Assembly (NCBI RefSeq): GCF_017310545.1
Contig: NZ_CP066203.1
Span: 2,046,001 to 2,110,000 of the forward strand
From: Methylacidimicrobium sp. B4
GTDB lineage: Bacteria > Verrucomicrobiota > Verrucomicrobiia > Methylacidiphilales > Methylacidiphilaceae
DNA: 64,000 nucleotides
Direction: 5' to 3'
Each line of letters begins with the position of its first letter. The first letter of the stretch is position 1. Shown one piece after another: positions 29,278 to 37,216 of the stretch. A program made the position numbers and the translations under genes. Under the pieces are notes generated by a model. That model made no database searches. It was given only the letters and a program-made list of their open reading frames with translations, and was not told where the DNA came from.

Positions 29278-29909
29278 GAATGATGGGCTGATCCTGGGTC
29301 CTGATCCTTTGCCGGGCGGACTTTCGGCGGCTTCGTCTCGCTGGAAGAAGAAGCTTGGTAACGAAAGACCCACCAGCGGGAAGCGCCCGCCCATCCTCCT
29401 CCGAGTCCTGCCGAGGCGGGCCCTGCGAAGGCGAGCCAGGAGGAAGCGGTCGGGCCGTATGCTTGCGGCAGCTGGTCGGCATTGCTGCCGAAGCCGCTGG
29501 CGGAAGCGGCGAAGGAGCTCATGGCGGTCGAGTAGGCTTTGTACTCGATGACGCCCTGAGCCCCCATCTTCTTTGCCTTCTTGACCACGTCCTTGAGGAG
29601 TGCGGCATGCAGGACGCCGCTCCGATGATCGTGGATCACGCCCACGATCGTGTAGCGGCGGGTCGGGAGGCCATCGCTCCAGACCTCGATCCCGTCGATT
29701 ACCCGCTCGCCGCCCCCTCCTTTGCCCAACTGCGTGTTCGCCCCGACGTAGGGATAGTAGTGGGTCTGGGCGCAGCCTCCCAGCAAGACAAGGGCCGCCG
29801 CGCGCAGAAGGGCATGGATCGGGAAGAGGCGGGCGGACTGGCAGTGCGGCTTGAGCGTCACGTTAACGGGGACCCCCTTCTGCCCTACGCAGCGATCTCG
29901 GCTTTTCAT
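29274..29909 (-). CDS. Putative lipoprotein, type B member of the paralog cluster (upstream copy)
   Basis: 211 residues from the ATG at 29907-29909; a GTG about 15 codons inside is an alternative start. The lipobox is LGGC (near residue 46 for the longer start), followed by AQTHYYPYVGANTQLGKGG, VIDGIEVWSDGLPTRRYTIV, GVIHDHRSG, AKKMGAQGVIEYKAY, a Ser/Ala/Gly-rich section and GASRWWVFRYQ. It is the first gene of the cluster, divergent from isocitrate dehydrogenase (191 bases between). Function unknown. Confidence 0.7.
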   Translation of the reverse strand: MKSRDRCVGQKGVPVNVTLKPHCQSARLFPIHALLRAAALVLLGGCAQTHYYPYVGANTQLGKGGGGERVIDGIEVWSDGLPTRRYTIVGVIHDHRSGVLHAALLKDVVKKAKKMGAQGVIEYKAYSTAMSSFAASASGFGSNADQLPQAYGPTASSWLAFAGPASAGLGGGWAGASRWWVFRYQASSSSETKPPKVRPAKDQDPGSAHHS

Positions 29910-30100
29910 GCAACAAGGAAGAGGCGGTGGGAGGTCTTATATCGTTCAGAAAGAGTAAAGAATACTCGCACCCCCTCTGTCAACTACCTTGGCCTGCGGC
30001 CCGAAAACGGGAAAAAAGTGGCAATCCGTCAAAGAATCTCTTTGCCAACGCCGATCCACGGAGTGAACTAACCAGATGCATCGGGAAGGACGGAGAAACG

Positions 30101-31546
30101 ATGAGTAAGGTGCCCGTTACGGTTGCGTATGGGGATGGGATCGGCCCGGAGATCATGGCGGCGACGCTGGCGGTTCTGGAGGCGGCGGGTGCCGAGCTGG
30201 AGCTGGAGACGATCGAGATCGGAAAGGAGGTCTACCTCCGGGGGAACTCGAGCGGGATTGAGACGAAATCTTGGGAGAGCTTGCAGCGGACCAAGGTCTT
30301 CTTGAAAGCGCCGATCACGACACCGCAGGGTGGAGGATACAAGAGCCTCAATGTCACGGTGCGAAAGGCGCTGGGACTTTACGCCAATATCCGTCCCTGC
30401 ATGTCCTATGTCCCCTTCGTAGAAAGCAAGCATCCCGGCCTGGATGTCGTGATCGTCCGGGAGAACGAGGAGGATCTTTATGGCGGGATCGAGCACCGGC
30501 AGAGCGTCGACTCCTTCCAGTGCCTCAAGATCATGACGCGACCGGGGACCGAGCGGCTCATCCGCTATGCGTTCGAGTACGCCCGCTCCTACCGGAGGAA
30601 GAAGGTCACCTGCTTCACGAAGGACAACATCATGAAGCTGACCGACGGGATGTTCCACAGGGTCTTCGAGGAAGTCGGCGCGCAATATCCCGAGATCGAG
30701 AAAGAGCATTGGATCGTGGACATCGGGGCGGCCAAGCTTGCCGATACTCCGCAGATCTTCGACCTCGTCGTCGTCCCGAATCTCTATGGCGACATTCTGT
30801 CGGATGTCGTCGCCCAGATCGCCGGTTCCGTTGGGCTGGCGGGCTCCTCCAACATCGGCGCCCGATACGCCATGTTCGAGGCGATCCATGGCTCCGCTCC
30901 TCGTCGAGCCGGGCAAAACCTGGCGAATCCCTCCGGGCTTCTCCTGGCGGCGGTGCAAATGCTCCTCCACATCGGGCAGCGAGGCGTGGCCGAGCGGGTG
31001 CACAACGCCTGGTTGCGCACGCTTGAGGAAGGAGTCCATACCTACGATATTTTTCGTGCCGGGAAGAGCCGCCAAAAGGTGGGCACCAGGGAGTTCGGGT
31101 TGGCGGTGATCGCCAATCTCGGAGCAGTGCCGGAGACGCTCGCTCCGGTCCAATACGGGGAGGACGGGCTCAACCCTCGATCCGATTTTCCCTACCACCG
31201 TCCCGAAGAAAGAAAGGTCCTGGTCGGCGTCGACATCTTCGCCGAGTTTTCGGGAAGAGTCGAGGAGCTGGCTGCGGCGCTCCGGGAGGTCGGCCGCCAA
31301 GCAGTGGCGCTTGAGTCGATCGCAAACCGCGGAATGAGCGTCTGGCCTTTCGGGCTGGGCGAAACGCTGCTTGCGGGACCCTTCCAGTGCCGGCTTCTGG
31401 CCAAGGACCGGTCCTTGGGGCTTTCGCAGCGGGCGATCGTCGAGCTTCTCGGGTCGGTCGAGGCCGCGGGAATTGAGTTCACAAAGGCAGAGCTCCTGTA
31501 TACGTTTAACGGCGCCGAAGGGTTTTCCCGAAGCCAAGGAGCCTAG
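30101..31546 (+). CDS. icd: Isocitrate dehydrogenase (isocitrate/isopropylmalate family, Thermus-type length)
   Basis: 481 residues from the ATG at 30101 (GGAG upstream); an upstream in-frame extension has no coding character. The catalytic domain shows VAYGDGIGPEIMAATL, KAPITTPQGGGYKSLNVTVR, the Arg pair region LGLYANIRPC, RENEEDLYGGIEHRQ, the metal site DVVAQIAGSVGLAGSSNIG and the cofactor loop HGSAPRRAGQNLANPSGLL. About 140 extra C-terminal residues match the elongated Thermus-type isocitrate dehydrogenases. It converts isocitrate to 2-oxoglutarate in the TCA cycle. NAD versus NADP preference is not certain by eye. Confidence 0.85.
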   Translation: MSKVPVTVAYGDGIGPEIMAATLAVLEAAGAELELETIEIGKEVYLRGNSSGIETKSWESLQRTKVFLKAPITTPQGGGYKSLNVTVRKALGLYANIRPCMSYVPFVESKHPGLDVVIVRENEEDLYGGIEHRQSVDSFQCLKIMTRPGTERLIRYAFEYARSYRRKKVTCFTKDNIMKLTDGMFHRVFEEVGAQYPEIEKEHWIVDIGAAKLADTPQIFDLVVVPNLYGDILSDVVAQIAGSVGLAGSSNIGARYAMFEAIHGSAPRRAGQNLANPSGLLLAAVQMLLHIGQRGVAERVHNAWLRTLEEGVHTYDIFRAGKSRQKVGTREFGLAVIANLGAVPETLAPVQYGEDGLNPRSDFPYHRPEERKVLVGVDIFAEFSGRVEELAAALREVGRQAVALESIANRGMSVWPFGLGETLLAGPFQCRLLAKDRSLGLSQRAIVELLGSVEAAGIEFTKAELLYTFNGAEGFSRSQGA

Positions 31547-31558
31547 CCCGTCGGATTT

Positions 31559-31629
31559 TGCCCGGTGGTGTAACGGTAGCACAGAGGTCTTTGGAGCCTT
31601 TAGTCATGGTTCGAATCCATGCCGGGCAG
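31559..31629 (+). tRNA. tRNA-Gln(TTG)
   Basis: 71 bases: acceptor TGCCCGG pairing with CCGGGCA, a short D-arm (GGTGTAACGGTAGCAC), anticodon loop CTTTGGA reading TTG, and T-arm CATGGTTCGAATCCATG. CCA is not encoded. It starts 12 bases after the isocitrate dehydrogenase stop. Confidence 0.95.
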
Positions 31630-31714
31630 GGGGGAAAGCGCCTTCCCTGGATAGGAGGGCGGTAGTGCGGAAATCAGGTCCTGTTTCACCCTGCTCGCAC
31701 AAGGGGGATGCTTC

Positions 31715-32707
31715 GTGTTCAAGCCGGAGGCGAAAAGCGGGTTTCGCTCGGGGAGCTGTCTTTATGGATCGCTAACGAATTCGGGGCCATCGGGCTGTAT
31801 TTGCGCTCTCTTGCCTTCTCTCGCTCTCGTTCTGGTTCTTCAGGGATTCTCTTCCCTCAGGGCCGATCCCGTCTTTTACCCGGGGGTCGAGGTTGCCGCC
31901 CAAGATCTCGTCGAAGGAATGAACGAGGAGGATCCCGGTAAAGACTGGCTTGGCCGTTGGCGCCGGATGACGATCGAGACGCGCGAAAAGCAGACGCACT
32001 GGTTGACGCCGCTCGTCACGGAAACCCCTCGCTTGGAGCAGCGTATCCGCTATGACGTCTACGACGAAACCTTGCCGAACGGAAACAAGAAGTGGAATTT
32101 CGGGGCCGGCAAGGGAGTCAACTTCATCATCGCTCCGACGATGGAGGCGGCAGTGGCTTTACCGCAGTATCTCTACTATCCGGGAGCCGGAGGCCTGGAC
32201 GGATTCCGGGGAGAAAGCTTCATGATCAAGAATCGCATCATGGCTTCTCCGGAGGGCCAGAAGAACTACGTCTTTTCCGTCATGCTCGAATCGCTTACGC
32301 CGACCGGGACGCTGCCGGGAGCCGCCGAGCATTGGATCTGGACGCCAATTGTGACCTTTGGCAAAGGCTGGGGAAACTTCGACTTTATGGTGAACCTGGG
32401 GACCTCCTGGGCCGACGCGGACAACAAGCAACTGGGCACTCCGCTCGTCTGGGGCTTGGCCTTGCAGTATCGGTTCGGAGTGATCTGCCCCACGATTGAG
32501 TTGAATTCGCACCCATCGATAAGCCAATTCTTTTTTTTCGGCCAGCCGGGACTCTTCCTGACCCCCGAGCTCTTGATCGGGCGCTTCCACTTCCGCGATA
32601 ACTACTCGCTCTATTTCGGCTTTGGCTACCAGATGGCGCTCGATGCCGCGACGGTGGAGGAGCAGTATGCGAATGCGCTCGTCGTCAAGTTCCATCTTCT
32701 CTTTTGA
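31715..32707 (+). CDS. Outer-membrane beta-barrel protein, paralog 1
   Basis: 330 residues from GTG with a strong AAGGGGGA ribosome site. The signal peptide has a long polar n-region, then LLPSLALVLVLQGFSSLRA and cleavage before DPVFYPG. The mature part alternates aromatic and polar residues as in a barrel: RLEQRIRYDVYDE, WIWTPIVTFGKGWGNFDFMV, FGFGYQMALD. It ends in Phe, the C-terminal outer-membrane assembly signal. The next gene is a clear paralog. I do not recognise a named family; a porin or transport channel is plausible. Confidence 0.7.
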   Translation: MFKPEAKSGFRSGSCLYGSLTNSGPSGCICALLPSLALVLVLQGFSSLRADPVFYPGVEVAAQDLVEGMNEEDPGKDWLGRWRRMTIETREKQTHWLTPLVTETPRLEQRIRYDVYDETLPNGNKKWNFGAGKGVNFIIAPTMEAAVALPQYLYYPGAGGLDGFRGESFMIKNRIMASPEGQKNYVFSVMLESLTPTGTLPGAAEHWIWTPIVTFGKGWGNFDFMVNLGTSWADADNKQLGTPLVWGLALQYRFGVICPTIELNSHPSISQFFFFGQPGLFLTPELLIGRFHFRDNYSLYFGFGYQMALDAATVEEQYANALVVKFHLLF

Positions 32708-32964
32708 GAGACGACAGGTGCCCACAAGACTTTGCTCACAACTTCGGCCCACCCCTCGGGTTTAACGTTAGGAAAGGGCTTGTGCTGGATGCACGGGTCA
32801 CCTGGGGGCTTTCGAAGTCGGCGGTCCTGGATCCTCGAATCGAAAAGAACTTGCCAAGTTGGCGTGCGAATTGCTTATCGGAGTCTGCCTTTGCTCAACC
32901 GCCGGATGCTCGCCTTCCCTCCTTCATGAGCCTGCGAGGATCCCATCTCTTCCGACAGGCTAGC

Positions 32965-33903
32965 ATGTCGGCTCAGGGCAACCGCTCCGCGGCCTCACTC
33001 CGCCTTGTGCTTCTGGTTGTGGGTTGGATTCTTGCCCTTTATTCGCGGTCCGCTCACGCCGATCCGATTTTCTATCCAGGCGAGGAGATCGCGGCGCAAG
33101 ACCTGGTGGAAAGCATGAATGACCAGCCTCCCGGCCCAAGCTGGTTCGAGCAGTGGTACCACATGACTGCAGCGACCAAGCAGCGCCAGGCGAACTGGAT
33201 GACTCCCCTGGTTACGACGACCGCGCGGCTCGAGCAGCGGATTCGGTACGACGTCTACGACGAGACGAAGGGAAACGGGAACAAGGAGTACAATTTCGGG
33301 AGCGGCAAGGGCGTGAGCCTCATTGTGACTCCCACCGACGAATTCACCTTTTCTCTCCCGAACTATATCGACGAACCCGGGGTGCCGAGCGCGACGGGAT
33401 TTCAGGGTGAAGTGCTCCAACTCCGGCATCGACTCATGGCCTCTCCGGAAAACCAGAAGAACTACGTCTTTTCGGTCCAGCTTGCCGCGCTCACTCCGAC
33501 GGGGTTGATTCCGGATAAGCAGAACCACTGGGTCTGGACGCCAATGATCCTTTTCGGAAAGGGATGGGGCAATTTCACCTTCATGATCAATCTCGGCACC
33601 CAGTGGGCCGACGGAGACAATCAGCAGCTTTCCGCTCCGATTATCTGGAATGCGGCGTTCGAATACCGGTTCGGCTATCTCACTCCCTGCGTGGAGCTGA
33701 ACAGCCAACCGAGCGTCACCCGCTTCCTGGCCTTCGGGTCGCCGGGACTCTTCGTCACGCCGGAGCTTTTGATCGGCCGCTTCCCGATGACCGAGGAGCT
33801 TCGCTACTACTTTGGAATCGGCTACCAGATTGCTCTCGATCACGCTACGATCGAGTCGAAGTATGCGAACGCCCTCATCGCGAAGTTCCATATTCTTTTT
33901 TAA
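32965..33903 (+). CDS. Outer-membrane beta-barrel protein, paralog 2
   Basis: 312 residues from the ATG at 32965; an ATG 13 codons upstream is the alternative. The Sec signal (LRLVLLVVGWILALYSRSAHA) is cleaved before DPIFYPG. It matches the previous gene block by block: AAQDLVESMN, RLEQRIRYDVYDETKGNGNK, MASPENQKNYVFSVQL, WVWTPMILFGKGWGNFTFMI, FVTPELLIGRF, and a C-terminal Phe. The 257 bases between the two paralogs are open in this frame but look non-coding. Function unknown. Confidence 0.7.
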   Translation: MSAQGNRSAASLRLVLLVVGWILALYSRSAHADPIFYPGEEIAAQDLVESMNDQPPGPSWFEQWYHMTAATKQRQANWMTPLVTTTARLEQRIRYDVYDETKGNGNKEYNFGSGKGVSLIVTPTDEFTFSLPNYIDEPGVPSATGFQGEVLQLRHRLMASPENQKNYVFSVQLAALTPTGLIPDKQNHWVWTPMILFGKGWGNFTFMINLGTQWADGDNQQLSAPIIWNAAFEYRFGYLTPCVELNSQPSVTRFLAFGSPGLFVTPELLIGRFPMTEELRYYFGIGYQIALDHATIESKYANALIAKFHILF

Positions 33904-33921
33904 GGGGAGGATGAGGGACGA

Positions 33922-35244
33922 ATGAGGAGGCTCCTCCGGCTGGGATCCATTGCTCTCGGGCTGGCTTTTTTGGGCCTGCCGCACTCCTCGGCTGGCCCTT
34001 CGCCTCGCGCAACGGTGGAAGCATGCCTGGAAAACAGCGACCTGGTCGGCGCCGGGGAGGCGACACGGGAGTGGGTGCGGGCACAACCGGATGCCGCAGC
34101 ATCCTGGAAGAAGCTCGGCTGGTTCGAGCTCATGGAGAATCGCCTTCCGGAAGCGCGCACCCATCTTCATCAGGCGCTTCGGCTCGACCCGTCGGATCGG
34201 GAGACCAAGGCGCTCCTCTCCCTTGCCTGGTATCGGACGGGAGAGCTGAGCCAGTCCTCGGCAGATCTCGACGCTCTCGGCCTCGATGCGCTGGCCGAGC
34301 TCGTTGCAACGCTTGAGCCCGGAGCCTATACGGTGAGCGGAGCGACTTCGGTCCGGATCGGCCTGCTCCCGGGCTCCTTGCGGCCGAAGTTCCCGGTGCG
34401 GGTCAACGGAAAGGAGGCCCAATTCTACCTCGACACCCGCGGTGGGATGAGCGCCATCAACGACACTGTGGCGCGCGCGGCGAAGGTCGAGCGGCAGCGG
34501 AGCAACTTCCTTCAGTTCTGGTTCTGGGCCGCCGGGAAATGGACGGTCAAGAATCGTTTCGGGCGGATGGAAAGGCTTGATTTAGGACCGATGCAAGTCG
34601 GACGGGTTCCCGTGCTCTTGCCGAACTGGAAGGGGTTGGTGGACGGCTTGCTCGGGACCGATTTCCTTTCCCATTTCCAGACGGTGGTCGATTACCCGCG
34701 GAAGGAGCTCCTTCTCCGCAAAGCCGAGCCGGGATCAGCAAAAGATCCGCGTCCGGAGAAAGGCTACGAGGATGGGCGGATCGTCCTCCCCTTCTTTTGG
34801 ACGCCCGGAGGGCAGATCGTGCTGCAAGGACAGGTCAATGGCAGGGACGTGATCTTTCTATTGGATACCGTCGCCGCCGGGAGGCCGATTACGCTCTCCC
34901 GGAGATTGATCCACCGGGCCCACCTTCCCGCGCACGGCGGCTACATCATCAGCCTTCGGCGAGCGGGTCTTTTTCCCCGGGTTTATACGGAGTTCCGGGA
35001 ATTGCAGATCGGACCGATCGTGCAGAGCGATCAGAAGGCGGACATCGGCACGATGTACGACTTTCCGCCCTCCATCGATCATATGCAGGGGTTTCCGATC
35101 GATGGCATCCTGGGGAATGCCTTCTTCCAGTCCTATCGGCTAACCTTGGATTTCCATCGCATGCGTGTCATGCTCGAGCCCTCGAAGCGTATTGGAGCGA
35201 TGCAGGACCGGGTGCGCACCGCGAACCCGGTTGCGGAGCGGTAG
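33922..35244 (+). CDS. Periplasmic TPR plus double retropepsin-like domain protein
   Basis: 440 residues with a Sec signal (ALGLAFLGLPHSSA). Residues about 30-125 are TPR-like helices. Two retroviral-protease-like folds follow. The first has FYLDTRGGMSAIN at about 169-180 and DGLLGTDFLSHF at 241-252; the second has IFLLDTVAAGRPITLS at about 311-326 and a closing DGILGNAFFQSYRLTLDF. The D-T-G triad is degenerate in both (DTRG and DTVA), so active protease function is uncertain. It starts 18 bases after the second outer-membrane protein, suggesting one transcription unit. Confidence 0.7.
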   Translation: MRRLLRLGSIALGLAFLGLPHSSAGPSPRATVEACLENSDLVGAGEATREWVRAQPDAAASWKKLGWFELMENRLPEARTHLHQALRLDPSDRETKALLSLAWYRTGELSQSSADLDALGLDALAELVATLEPGAYTVSGATSVRIGLLPGSLRPKFPVRVNGKEAQFYLDTRGGMSAINDTVARAAKVERQRSNFLQFWFWAAGKWTVKNRFGRMERLDLGPMQVGRVPVLLPNWKGLVDGLLGTDFLSHFQTVVDYPRKELLLRKAEPGSAKDPRPEKGYEDGRIVLPFFWTPGGQIVLQGQVNGRDVIFLLDTVAAGRPITLSRRLIHRAHLPAHGGYIISLRRAGLFPRVYTEFRELQIGPIVQSDQKADIGTMYDFPPSIDHMQGFPIDGILGNAFFQSYRLTLDFHRMRVMLEPSKRIGAMQDRVRTANPVAER

Positions 35245-35268
35245 CTCGGAATCGAGAGGCGGAGGAGG

Positions 35269-36300
35269 ATGGAGCGGGAGGGAGCGTCCCAAGGGCGCCG
35301 TGGCCCATGGAGGACGAGCACCTGGAAGTGGACGGCGCGAGCGGCGGTTTCTGCGATCCTCCTTGGATGGATCGCCACGCGGGTGGATTGGCGACAGATC
35401 GGCAAGCTGGCGGCATCGGCGAGACCAAGCTGGCTCGGGATGGCCGTCCTCTTTGCCGGGCTGTCGACGCCCATCACTTCGGTTCGCTGGCGCATCCTGC
35501 TTCAGGTGTTGGAGCTCCCCCTTTCCTTTGGGCAGGCGCTGGCGTTGGGGTTCGTTGGAAAGTTCTTCAACGCGATCCTGCCGGGTTCGACCAGCGGCGA
35601 TTTCGTCCGGATCTACTATGCGACGCGCGCTTTCCCAGGAAAGGGAGCCATGGCCGGATTCTCGGTCCTCTACGATCGCTTTCTCGAAGGGGTCGTGCTT
35701 CTCGTGCTGGGCTCGCTGCTCGCGGCAGCCTTTTATCCGCAACTGGCCGCCCGTGCGGTGCTTCGGAATGCGGCCCTCGCGCTCTTTCTCTTGACGCTCG
35801 CTACCTTGGCCCTGGTCCCCATTCTCCTCCACTACCTTGCGCGCGGACGGCTCCGGCTTCCGGGCCTTGGGAAGACGGCAGCGCGCTTCGAAAAAGCGTT
35901 GCAAGAGATCCTGACGGCGGTTCAGCTCTATCGGAAGGCCGCGCGGGCCAATTCGATCGCCGCCGGGCTCTCAGTCCTGGCGCACGGGAGCTCTGCGGCC
36001 TTGCTCTGGGCGCTCATGCAGGCCCTCCGCCTGGAGCTGCCGTTCTGGCTCCTGGTGACGACGATGGTCGTCGTGAATGTGGCGGTCGCACTACCGGTCA
36101 GCATTTCGGGACTGGGGATTCGGGAAGGGGCGCTTCTCTACCTTCTCGGCTCCTTCGGAGTGAGCCGAGAAGAGGCGGTGGCCTTCTCCCTGCTCCTGTT
36201 TGCCGTGGGGCTCGTCTGGAGCCTGGTCGGCGGAATCGTCTATCTCTATTATCGAGCGAACCCCGCGGACGCGGAATGTGGGAGAAGGCACAATCGGTAA
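35269..36300 (+). CDS. Flippase-like (UPF0104/AglD, LPG synthase TM-domain) integral membrane protein
   Basis: 343 residues with about eight membrane segments and the family motifs TSVRWRILLQ, GFVGKFFNAILPGSTSGDFVR and YDRFLEG, plus LPVSISGLGIREGALLYLL near the C-terminus. These proteins share the membrane domain of lysylphosphatidylglycerol synthase and are suggested to flip or handle polar lipids or prenyl-linked sugars. The exact substrate is unknown. It is 24 bases after the retropepsin-like gene and overlaps the SAM hydrolase start by 23 bases. Confidence 0.82.
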   Translation: MEREGASQGRRGPWRTSTWKWTARAAVSAILLGWIATRVDWRQIGKLAASARPSWLGMAVLFAGLSTPITSVRWRILLQVLELPLSFGQALALGFVGKFFNAILPGSTSGDFVRIYYATRAFPGKGAMAGFSVLYDRFLEGVVLLVLGSLLAAAFYPQLAARAVLRNAALALFLLTLATLALVPILLHYLARGRLRLPGLGKTAARFEKALQEILTAVQLYRKAARANSIAAGLSVLAHGSSAALLWALMQALRLELPFWLLVTTMVVVNVAVALPVSISGLGIREGALLYLLGSFGVSREEAVAFSLLLFAVGLVWSLVGGIVYLYYRANPADAECGRRHNR

Positions 36301-37156
36301 GCTTTTTTGGGTGTTAGGGTTTGCCATGGTCCTGGCCGGTTGCTCACCGAAGGAGCCGCAGAGCGAGCCTGTGATTGGGCTGATCACCGATTTCGGGCTA
36401 CGCGACCCCTACGTGGCGGAGGTGAAGGGGGTCATCTATTCGATCCATCCGAGCGCCCGGGTCGTGGATCTGCTCCATGAGGTCGAGCCCTTCCAGATCT
36501 GGCAGGCGGCTTATCTGGTCGAGGAGTCTGCACGGGAGTTCCCGAAGGGGTCGATTTTTCTTGCCGTAGTGGATCCGGGCGTGGGAACCGTGCGGCCGCC
36601 GATCCTGCTCGAGACTCGCTCGGGCAAGTTTTTTTTTGCGCCCGATAACGGGATCCTCTCGCTCGTGGTCGAGCGGGAAGGGATGCGGCGGGCCTGGAAG
36701 CTCGACAAGCCCGCGTTTTATCGAGCGGGAACGCCTTCGCGCACCTTTCACGGGAGGGACATCTTCGGGCCGGGAGCCGCCCACTTGGCTGCCGGCGTCG
36801 ATCCGGAGCAACTCGGCTCCCGAATCGAGAAGATGGAGTCCCTCAACCTGACGCCGGCTGGCGTTCTCGGCCAGGGCGTTCAGGGACAGGTGATTTCGAT
36901 CGACCGTTTCGGCAATGTGATTACCAATATTCCTCGCGATCTCTCTTCCCGCTTGCAGGAAGGGATCCTGCTGCGGATCTCCGTCGGGGATCAGACGATT
37001 CGCGCACCCCTTGTCGGGACCTACGCGGACATTCCGTCCGGAAAGCTGGGAGCTCTGTTCAACAGCTCGGGCTACCTCGAGCTCGTCATGAACAAGAGCT
37101 CGGCGGCCCGCCTGATCCAGATCACGGAAGGAGCCCGGATCCTGGTGCGGCCGTAG
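36278..37156 (+). CDS. SAM hydrolase (S-adenosyl-L-methionine hydroxide adenosyltransferase, DUF62) with lipoprotein signal
   Basis: 292 residues from the GTG at 36278. The enzyme core has ITDFGLRDPYVAEVKGVIYS, the VVDPGVGT loop, FFAPDNGILS, FHGRDIFGPGAAHLAAGV and IDRFGNVITNIP, all typical of the fluorinase/SAM hydrolase family that splits SAM to adenosine and methionine. Unusually, the N-terminus is a lipoprotein signal: K8, a hydrophobic core, and lipobox VLAGC with Cys22. This implies export and membrane anchoring of a normally cytosolic enzyme. The ribosome site is weak. An earlier start would lie deeper in the flippase-like gene. Confidence 0.8.
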   Translation: MGEGTIGKLFWVLGFAMVLAGCSPKEPQSEPVIGLITDFGLRDPYVAEVKGVIYSIHPSARVVDLLHEVEPFQIWQAAYLVEESAREFPKGSIFLAVVDPGVGTVRPPILLETRSGKFFFAPDNGILSLVVEREGMRRAWKLDKPAFYRAGTPSRTFHGRDIFGPGAAHLAAGVDPEQLGSRIEKMESLNLTPAGVLGQGVQGQVISIDRFGNVITNIPRDLSSRLQEGILLRISVGDQTIRAPLVGTYADIPSGKLGALFNSSGYLELVMNKSSAARLIQITEGARILVRP

Positions 37157-37216
37157 ATGCCGCGGCCCGCTCGCCCGCCACGCTTGTGCCGCACGGGAGA
37201 CCCTGCTATCTTCCCC

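Noticed and set aside
30068-31582. Minus-strand open frame across isocitrate dehydrogenase
   Set aside because: It is a complement of the conserved dehydrogenase; no known domain.
31715-31800. Possible frameshift at the start of the first outer-membrane protein (ATGGATCGCTAA out of frame)
   Set aside because: The GTG at 31715 has a good ribosome site and an open frame into the signal peptide, so no frameshift is needed.
32704-32964. N-terminal extension of the second outer-membrane protein into the intergenic gap
   Set aside because: It would put about 87 residues before a proper signal peptide; the ATG at 32965 fits export.
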